A stretch of 5,735 nucleotides of DNA. Origin: JAJBWD01 sp041670885 (GTDB lineage Bacteria; Bacillota; Clostridia; Clostridiales; Clostridiaceae). Under the pieces are notes generated by a model, which did no database searches, was not told where the DNA came from, and saw nothing but the letters and a program-made list of their open reading frames with translations. Location: positions 1 to 5,735 of the forward strand of contig JBAXYJ010000189.1 in NCBI GenBank assembly GCA_041670885.1, in the 5' to 3' direction. This document shows, piece by piece, positions 1 to 4,571 of the stretch (positions within the stretch are counted from its first letter, which is position 1; every line of letters starts with the position of its first letter). The position numbers and the translations under genes are program-made.

Positions 1-759
1 GGTGCTATTCCGGAATCTCTTCTTGAAAGTGAGCTTTTTGGTTATGTAAAAGGAGCCTTCAGCGGTGCTAATTCCGGCGGAAGAATGGGGAAATTTGAGT
101 TGGCAAATAAAGGAGTTATATTTTTAGACGAAATAGGGGACATGCCTCTTCATTTTCAGGTTAAGATTCTCAGAGTCATTCAGGAAAGAAAGCTGGTTCG
201 AATTGGTTCCAATCAGCAAATTAACTTAGATATAAGGATAATTGCAGCAACAAACAGAGATTTAAAAGAACTTATAAAAGAAAATAAATTCAGGGAAGAC
301 CTTTATTACAGGCTGAATGTAATTCCATTAAATGTGCCTCCCCTTCGTGAAAGAAAATCAGATATCAGCATAATAATAGAAGAAATGATGGAAAAATATA
401 ATGCTTTATTTAATAAAAATGTCAGAGGTATGGATGATGATGTAAAAGATATTCTGCTGAATTATTCCTGGCCGGGAAATGTAAGAGAACTGGAAAATAC
501 CCTGGAATATATGATAAATATTGATGAGGGAAATGGAATTCTAACTAAGGACATGCTTCCACTTAATATACTGGAGGAAAAAGAAGATATTTTTAATAAG
601 ACTGCAGTTAATTTAATAAGACCATTAAAGGAAATTGAAAAAGATTTTATAAACAGAGCTGTTGAATTATATGGAAATGATACAAGCGGAAAGAAAATAG
701 CTTCTGAAAAACTGGGAATAGGCATAGCAACTTTGTATAGAAAATTAAAGGAAAGCTAA
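1..759 (+). CDS. Sigma-54-dependent transcriptional activator, C-terminal part (5' end outside window)
   Basis: This is an enhancer-binding protein that would use ATP hydrolysis to open sigma-54 RNA polymerase promoters. The frame is open from base 1, so the real start lies upstream; 252 residues are visible. Numbering from base 1, the sequence shows ESELFGY followed by GAFSGA (18-23, the sigma-54 contact loop, normally GAFTGA), Walker B VIFLDEIGD (39-47), the sensor region IIAATNRDL, the arginine-finger region FREDLYYRL, PLRERKSDI, WPGNVREL, and a Fis-type helix-turn-helix in the last 45 or so residues (ending IGIATLYRKLKES). Walker A and any N-terminal sensory domain (PAS, GAF, response receiver) are outside the window, so the inducer cannot be inferred. 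A -24/-12 promoter lies just downstream, before ssnA, so this protein is the obvious candidate regulator of that operon. It may be functionally equivalent to E. coli YgeV, which sits beside ygeW, but orthology is not shown. Family assignment is near certain; the target is inferred. Confidence 0.95.
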   Translation, partial: GAIPESLLESELFGYVKGAFSGANSGGRMGKFELANKGVIFLDEIGDMPLHFQVKILRVIQERKLVRIGSNQQINLDIRIIAATNRDLKELIKENKFREDLYYRLNVIPLNVPPLRERKSDISIIIEEMMEKYNALFNKNVRGMDDDVKDILLNYSWPGNVRELENTLEYMINIDEGNGILTKDMLPLNILEEKEDIFNKTAVNLIRPLKEIEKDFINRAVELYGNDTSGKKIASEKLGIGIATLYRKLKES

Positions 760-762
760 AAT

Positions 763-778
763 TGGTATGATAGTTGCT
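763..778 (+). promoter_or_regulatory. Sigma-54 (-24/-12) promoter of the ssnA operon
   Basis: The sequence reads TGGTATGATAGTTGCT, against the consensus TGGCACG-N4-TTGC(A/T). The -24 GG (764-765) and -12 GC (776-777) are exactly 12 bases apart, as required. TGG, the A at the fifth position, the G at the seventh and all of TTGCT match; the two C positions of TGGCAC are T. A T precedes TGG, as preferred. Transcription would start near 789, giving a leader of about 23 bases that just holds the ssnA ribosome binding site. The site begins four bases after the stop codon of a sigma-54 activator gene, which strengthens the call. No enhancer site for the activator could be picked out with confidence. 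Confidence 0.75.
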
Positions 779-799
779 TTATAAATAATTATAAATGTC

Positions 800-807
800 A
801 GGAGGTG
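800..807 (+). promoter_or_regulatory. Ribosome binding site of ssnA
   Basis: AGGAGGTG is a near-perfect Shine-Dalgarno sequence six bases (from the end of AGGAGG) before ATG 812. It fixes the start of the aminohydrolase and fits inside the short leader predicted from the sigma-54 promoter. Confidence 0.85.
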
Positions 808-811
808 CATT

Positions 812-2140
812 ATGTTAATTGTTGGTAACGGCACAATAATAACCAGGGATAATGAAAAAATTTTAGACAGCAGTAATGGGATACTTATAGATGGCAAATT
901 TATTAAAGAAGTAGGAAATTTAAAAATAATAAAAGAAAAATTTCCAGAGGCTTCCTTTATTGATGCAAAAGGAATGCTTATTATGCCGGGAATGATAAAT
1001 ACCCATATGCATATATACAGTTCTTTTGCCAGAGGAATGGATTCAAAAAGCACACCGCCTAAGGATTTTCTCCAGATTCTAGAGGGCTTATGGTGGAAAC
1101 TGGACAGGACACTTACATTGGAAGATATAAAATATAGTGCGCTTGTAACCTATTTAGATCTTATTAAAAATGGCACTACTACAATATTTGATCATCATGC
1201 CAGCGCCGGAGCAGTAACGGGAAGCTTGTTTACAATAGCTGAGGCAGCTAAGGCTTTGAATGTAAGAAGTTCTCTTTGTTATGAGGTTTCAGACAGAGAC
1301 GGAGAAGAAATAATGCTGCAGGGCATAAATGAAAATGTTGATTTTATTAAGTATGCCAATTCTCTAAAGGATGATATGTTAACTGGTATGTTTGGGCTTC
1401 ACGCTTCCTTTACATTGTCTGATAAAACTTTAGATTTAGTAAAAGAAAAATCAGATGGTCTGAATAGTGGCTTTCATATCCATGCAGCAGAAGGAATATT
1501 AGATGAAGAAGAATCTGAGTCTAAATATGGGAAAAGAGTAATAGAAAGACTTAATGATTTTAATATATTAGGTGAAAAAACTCTGGCAATCCACTGCACT
1601 CATATTAATGAAAGAGAAATGGAGATAATAAAGTCCACAAATACCACCGTAGTTCATAATCCGGAATCTAATATGGGAAATGCAGTAGGCTGCTCACCTG
1701 CAATAGATATGATGAAAAAAGGAATAACAGTAGGGCTTGGAACTGATGGATATACCTGTGATATGTTTGAATCTATGAAGACAGCAAATATTCTTCATAA
1801 ACATAATTTAAAGGATCCCAGCGCTGCCTGGGCTGAGGTTCCCAGAATGCTTTTTGAAAATAATAGAATTATAACTGAGAGACATATTAAAAACAAAATA
1901 GGAATATTAAAGGAGGGAGCAATAGCTGATATTATTATAGCTGACTACACACCTCATACTCCACTTACTGAAGATAATATTAATTTCCATATACTCTTTG
2001 GAGTTTCGGGAAGATGTACAGAAACCTCAATAATAAACGGAAAAGTAGTAATGAAAGACAGAGAAATATTAGGAATTGACCAGGAAAGAATTTACTCAAA
2101 ATCAACGGAAATATCAAAAAAATTGTGGGATAGAATATAG
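812..2140 (+). CDS. ssnA: SsnA-type metal-dependent aminohydrolase
   Basis: This is an amidohydrolase-superfamily enzyme of the chlorohydrolase/cytosine-deaminase-like branch, expected to be cytoplasmic and to hydrolyse a C-N bond of a heterocycle or amidine. Its 442 residues equal the length I recall for E. coli SsnA, and the two align along their length as I remember that sequence, including LWWKLDRTL (93-101), DHHAS (127-131) and HNPESNM (282-288). Metal-site residues are all visible: H65 and H67 (THMH), H224 in HIHAAE, H261 in AIHCTH, and D312 in GTDG; E227 is the likely proton shuttle. The C-terminus returns to the small beta domain (GAIADIIIADY). The start is set by a strong AGGAGGTG. 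It is the first gene after the sigma-54 promoter, with ygeW 39 bases downstream. In E. coli and gut anaerobes ssnA sits with purine/uric-acid degradation genes (ygfK, hyuA, ygeWXY). A role in that pathway is inferred; the exact substrate cannot be read from sequence. Confidence 0.92.
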   Translation: MLIVGNGTIITRDNEKILDSSNGILIDGKFIKEVGNLKIIKEKFPEASFIDAKGMLIMPGMINTHMHIYSSFARGMDSKSTPPKDFLQILEGLWWKLDRTLTLEDIKYSALVTYLDLIKNGTTTIFDHHASAGAVTGSLFTIAEAAKALNVRSSLCYEVSDRDGEEIMLQGINENVDFIKYANSLKDDMLTGMFGLHASFTLSDKTLDLVKEKSDGLNSGFHIHAAEGILDEEESESKYGKRVIERLNDFNILGEKTLAIHCTHINEREMEIIKSTNTTVVHNPESNMGNAVGCSPAIDMMKKGITVGLGTDGYTCDMFESMKTANILHKHNLKDPSAAWAEVPRMLFENNRIITERHIKNKIGILKEGAIADIIIADYTPHTPLTEDNINFHILFGVSGRCTETSIINGKVVMKDREILGIDQERIYSKSTEISKKLWDRI

Positions 2141-2160
2141 TTATCAAAATGATAATTTTA
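2141..2160 (+). other. Small AT-rich hairpin between ssnA and ygeW
   Basis: Directly after the ssnA stop, TTATCA (2141-2146) and TGATAA (2150-2155) form a perfect 6-bp stem with an AAA loop, followed by TTTTA. The stem is short and has only one G-C pair, so it is unlikely to terminate well. It could slow read-through, mark an mRNA end or be chance in AT-rich DNA. It lies before the AAGGAGG of ygeW and does not mask it. Confidence 0.3.
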
Positions 2161-2165
2161 ACTCT

Positions 2166-2172
2166 AAGGAGG
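2166..2172 (+). promoter_or_regulatory. Ribosome binding site of ygeW
   Basis: AAGGAGG lies seven bases before ATG 2180 and supports this start. Translation therefore starts independently rather than by overlap with ssnA. Confidence 0.85.
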
Positions 2173-2179
2173 AAAATAT

Positions 2180-3163
2180 ATGCAAACAAATTTTAAAGGA
2201 AAACATTTTATCACACTTCAAGAATGGACAAAGGATGAAATAGATACTCTTCTTAATGTATCTTTTGATCTTAAAATGAAATTCGCTATGGGTCTGGATA
2301 CACCATACCTTACGAATAAATCAATATTTTTAATGTTTTTTGAACAGTCAACAAGAACAAGAAATTCAATGGAAGCCGGAATAGCACAATTAGGGGGACA
2401 TGGGAATTTCTTAGATACATCAACAATGCAGATAGCTCATGGAGAGTCAGCTAAGGACACTGCAGTAATATTATCCAGAATGGGACATGGAATAGCCTGC
2501 AGAAACTGCTTCTGGGGAATAGGAAATAAGTATATTAGAGAAATGGCAAAAAATGCAACAGTTCCTGTAATGAATCTTCAGTGTGATTTATATCACCCAA
2601 TGCAGGGAATAGCAGATCTTATGACAATGAAGGAAAAAATAGGAGATTTAAAAAGGGTAAAGGTATCTATAATATGGGCTTATGCTACAACTCATAAAAA
2701 GCCAATATCAGTTCCGCTTACTCAGATTCTTTTATTTCCAAGATATGCTATGGATGTAACACTAGCTTATCCTGAAGGATATGATCTTCCGGACTGGGCT
2801 GTTTCTCAGGCGAAAGAAAATGCTTTAAAACATGGAGGAACAATCAGGATAACTCATGATATGGAAGAGGCCTACAGAGATGCTGATGTAGTTATCCCAA
2901 AGAACTGGGGAAGCTGGGTTACTAATCAAAGCACTGAAGTAGTAGATGACCTTTTAGAGTCCTATAAAGGATGGAAATGTACTGAAGAAATGATGAGCTT
3001 AACAAATAAGGATTCTATATATATGCATGCACTTCCGGCAGACAGAAATCATGAAGTCGAGAATTCAGTTATTGATGGGCCTCACTCAGTTATATATGAT
3101 GAAGCAGAAAACAGGCTTCATACAGCTAAGGCAGTTATGCAGCTAACTATGGGAGGAAAATAG
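2180..3163 (+). CDS. ygeW: YgeW-type (knotted) carbamoyltransferase
   Basis: This is an aspartate/ornithine carbamoyltransferase-family protein of 327 residues, expected to be a cytoplasmic trimer. The carbamoyl-phosphate site is intact: STRTR (57-61), HPMQ (139-142) and the segment HALPADR (283-289). It follows E. coli YgeW rather than ornithine transcarbamylase: QIAHGES (84-90), MNLQCD (131-136), WAY plus KPISVP (166-179, the loop that makes the knot in this group) and MDVTLAYPEGYDL (191-203). The ornithine-binding S-M-G signature is absent; the equivalent stretch reads VIPKNWGSW (238-246). HCLP of related enzymes is HALP here. E. coli YgeW is about 396 residues, so this is a shorter form lacking an N-terminal extension and an internal insert after the PKNW region. 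The likely role is reversible carbamoyl transfer on a ureido acid, run toward carbamoyl phosphate in purine-ureide catabolism; this is inferred from neighbours. ssnA precedes it and the flavoprotein gene follows after 11 bases. Confidence 0.88.
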   Translation: MQTNFKGKHFITLQEWTKDEIDTLLNVSFDLKMKFAMGLDTPYLTNKSIFLMFFEQSTRTRNSMEAGIAQLGGHGNFLDTSTMQIAHGESAKDTAVILSRMGHGIACRNCFWGIGNKYIREMAKNATVPVMNLQCDLYHPMQGIADLMTMKEKIGDLKRVKVSIIWAYATTHKKPISVPLTQILLFPRYAMDVTLAYPEGYDLPDWAVSQAKENALKHGGTIRITHDMEEAYRDADVVIPKNWGSWVTNQSTEVVDDLLESYKGWKCTEEMMSLTNKDSIYMHALPADRNHEVENSVIDGPHSVIYDEAENRLHTAKAVMQLTMGGK

Positions 3164-3168
3164 GGGGA
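3163..3168 (+). promoter_or_regulatory. Ribosome binding site of the PreA-like gene
   Basis: GGGGGA begins on the last base of the ygeW stop codon (TAG 3161-3163) and lies six bases before ATG 3175. A second purine run, GGGAGG (3151-3156), is too far away to serve this start. The arrangement suggests translational coupling to ygeW. Confidence 0.6.
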
Positions 3169-3174
3169 ATATAA

Positions 3175-4263
3175 ATGGCAAATATAGGAGTTAATATTTG
3201 TGGAATGGAACTTAAAAATCCAATTATGACAGCAGCAGGACCAGGATCAAGAAATGCAGATTTATGCATTAAGGCAGCAAGGGGGGGAGTGGGATGTATT
3301 GTTACTAAAACAGTATCTTCTAAAGCAGCTGAAGTTCCAAGACCCTGCATGGGAAAGGTAAACGGAGGATTTTTAAATACAGAGCTTTGGTCAGAAATGC
3401 CAGTTGAAGAATGGGTTGAAAATGAATATAAAAAGATAAAAAAGGAAGGCCTTCCTGTTATAGTCGGCATTGGATATACAAAAGATCAGATAAGTGAGAT
3501 TGCTCCTATGATTAAACCATACGCAGATGCTGTAGAGATATCAACTCACTATGTAGGAAATGATCCGGGACCTATTGTTGAAGCACTGAAAGCTGCTAAA
3601 AAAGTACTTGATGTTCCTGTATTTATGAAAATGAGTCCCCAGGCAGATGTGGTTACCATTGCAAAAGAAGTAGAGAAAGCAGGAGCCGATGGACTTGTTA
3701 TGATAAATTCATTTGGACCATGTATGTCAATTGATGTAAAAACAGGATACCCAATTATGGGAAGCAAAGCAGGCTATGGCTGGCTGTCAGGAGCTGCTAT
3801 AAGGCCTCTGGCAGTAAGATGCATATATGAAGCATCCAAGGCTGTAAAAATTCCTATTATCGGAGTTGGAGGAATAACAAATGGAATTGAAGCTGCTGAG
3901 ATGATTATGGCAGGAGCTTCAGCTGTTCAGCTATGTACAGAGGCTATACTTAAGGGACCTTCCATATACGGTAAAATAGCAGCAGAGCTAAATAATTTTC
4001 TTGATGAAAATGGCTACAGCGATGTATCAGAAATTAAGGGACTGGTTCATAAAAAGATAGAAGATAGATCATTTAGGGTAAATTCAATACCGGCAAAGGT
4101 TGATAACAGCAAGTGTATTAAATGCGGTACCTGCAGGCAGAGCTGTGTGTACGAAGCTATATCAATTACTGACAAGCTTTATATAGATAGTGATAAATGC
4201 TTTGGCTGCGGGCTTTGCGTTACCAGATGCCCTAAAGGAGCACTTAGTATATCTTATAAATAG
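3175..4263 (+). CDS. Dihydroorotate dehydrogenase/PreA-like FMN and 4Fe-4S protein with altered catalytic loop
   Basis: This 362-residue protein has a TIM-barrel dihydroorotate-dehydrogenase-like domain (about 1-300) and a C-terminal ferredoxin domain (about 305-362), like PreA of bacterial dihydropyrimidine dehydrogenase. FMN-barrel landmarks are present: NPIMTAAGPG (15-24), VTKTVS (43-48), FMKMSP (150-155) with K152, MINSF (176-180), and GVGGI (230-234) plus AGASAVQLCTEAI (246-258) for flavin phosphate. Two cluster motifs follow: C314-C317-C320-C324 and C342-C345-C348-C352-P; the first lacks the usual Pro after its last Cys. The oddity is at 121-128: family members read E-x-N-x-S-C-P-N, while this protein has EISTHYVG, so Tyr126 takes the place of the catalytic Cys. 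A standard dihydropyrimidine or dihydroorotate dehydrogenase activity is therefore doubtful. It probably transfers electrons to or from a purine-derived ureide or a partner protein. It is the last gene of the ssnA-ygeW unit. No PreT-like partner is in view. Confidence 0.88.
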   Translation: MANIGVNICGMELKNPIMTAAGPGSRNADLCIKAARGGVGCIVTKTVSSKAAEVPRPCMGKVNGGFLNTELWSEMPVEEWVENEYKKIKKEGLPVIVGIGYTKDQISEIAPMIKPYADAVEISTHYVGNDPGPIVEALKAAKKVLDVPVFMKMSPQADVVTIAKEVEKAGADGLVMINSFGPCMSIDVKTGYPIMGSKAGYGWLSGAAIRPLAVRCIYEASKAVKIPIIGVGGITNGIEAAEMIMAGASAVQLCTEAILKGPSIYGKIAAELNNFLDENGYSDVSEIKGLVHKKIEDRSFRVNSIPAKVDNSKCIKCGTCRQSCVYEAISITDKLYIDSDKCFGCGLCVTRCPKGALSISYK

Positions 4264-4275
4264 AGCTAAATAAAG

Positions 4276-4311
4276 AAGGGGTCCATAGGCATCTTTACTA
4301 TGGAGCCCCTT
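4276..4311 (+). terminator. Probable terminator after the ssnA-ygeW-preA-like unit
   Basis: AAGGGGTCCATAG (4276-4288) pairs with CTATGGAGCCCCTT (4298-4311): 13 base pairs with one bulged G (4305) and a nine-base loop. It begins 13 bases after the flavoprotein stop codon. The T-run on this strand is short (TTT 4310-4312, then GC). Read on the opposite strand the stem is followed by CTTCTTTATTTA, a richer T-tail, so it may be bidirectional. The stem is strong; efficiency on the + strand is uncertain. Confidence 0.7.
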
Positions 4312-4414
4312 TGCTATAAAGAAAATATAGAAAATGAAATATATTTTTGGAATAAAAGAGAAAACTCTGTAATAATTTAAAAAAAAGCTATATGATATAA
4401 GATAAATAAATTTT

Positions 4415-4449
4415 TACTATATATGGGTATATTACGTAATACTATATAT
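4415..4449. repeat. Direct repeat flanking a palindrome, possible operator
   Basis: TACTATATAT occurs at 4415-4424 and again at 4440-4449, 25 bases apart start to start. Between and partly overlapping them is the perfect 12-base palindrome TATTACGTAATA (4430-4441). It is a plausible regulator-binding region for hydA, but the repeats are nearly pure A/T in AT-rich DNA, so chance is possible. Confidence 0.35.
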
Positions 4450-4481
4450 TTATAATTAATACTGGAAAAAGAAATATAATT

Positions 4482-4541
4482 ATGAAAAATGAAGGAATTT
4501 TACAGCTTGCTGAAGAAATAAAGAATAGAATAATATATTAA
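4482..4541 (+). CDS. Doubtful 19-codon frame, possible leader peptide or gene remnant
   Basis: ATG 4482 opens a 19-residue frame, MKNEGILQLAEEIKNRIIY, ending at TAA 4541, 30 bases before the hydA start. The composition looks protein-like (amphipathic, charged helix) rather than random A/T, but upstream there is only a distant GGAAAAA. It faintly resembles the first residues of M20-type peptidases such as YgeY, which belong to the same E. coli gene cluster, so a decayed ygeY start is conceivable. Nothing after the stop continues that similarity. It could equally be a short upstream frame or noise. Confidence 0.15.
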   Translation: MKNEGILQLAEEIKNRIIY

Positions 4542-4559
4542 AAAGTATGCTTCATTATT

Positions 4560-4568
4560 GGGGGCGAT
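4560..4568 (+). promoter_or_regulatory. Ribosome binding site of hydA
   Basis: GGGGGCGAT approximates the extended Shine-Dalgarno AGGAGGTGAT and ends three bases before ATG 4572. It supports this start, which also gives the expected hydantoinase N-terminus (LIIKNGTIV). Confidence 0.6.
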
Positions 4569-4571
4569 ATA

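Larger units (their letters stand above)
4312..4571. other. AT-rich intergenic region upstream of hydA
   Basis: This stretch of about 260 bases separates the terminator from hydA. It holds a 12-base palindrome, a 10-base direct repeat around it and one 19-codon frame (each listed separately). TATAAT occurs at 4451-4456 and 4475-4480, but neither has a recognisable -35 box at normal spacing. No -24/-12 site with correct spacing and no riboswitch fold was recognised. It presumably contains the hydA promoter and operator. Confidence 0.5.

Noticed and set aside
2180..3163. Ornithine carbamoyltransferase of the arginine deiminase pathway
   Set aside because: The carbamoyl-phosphate motifs fit, but the ornithine S-M-G loop is missing, HCLP is HALP, and the WAY/KPISVP and PEGYDL segments match the YgeW group.
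3147..3470. 107-codon open frame on the minus strand
   Set aside because: It lies opposite the strongly supported ygeW end and flavoprotein start, has no recognisable domain and is explained as a shadow of those frames. The same holds for the other minus-strand frames opposite 462-725, 745-1053, 1980-2189, 3549-3767, 4770-4955 and 5516-5716.
4301..4315. TGGAGCCCCTTTGCT resembles a -24/-12 promoter ahead of hydA
   Set aside because: The GG and GC are 11 bases apart instead of 12, the site lies within the 3' arm of the terminator stem, and it is about 260 bases from the hydA start.
4451..4480. Two TATAAT boxes as a hydA sigma-A promoter
   Set aside because: Neither has a TTGACA-like box 16-18 bases upstream, and TATAAT is expected by chance in such AT-rich DNA. 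One overlaps the start of the 19-codon frame. Not strong enough to annotate.
4312..4571. Purine-sensing riboswitch ahead of hydA
   Set aside because: I looked for the paired loops and conserved junction of purine riboswitches and saw no such fold; the only other small stem is AGAG-AAAA-CTCT near 4356-4367.
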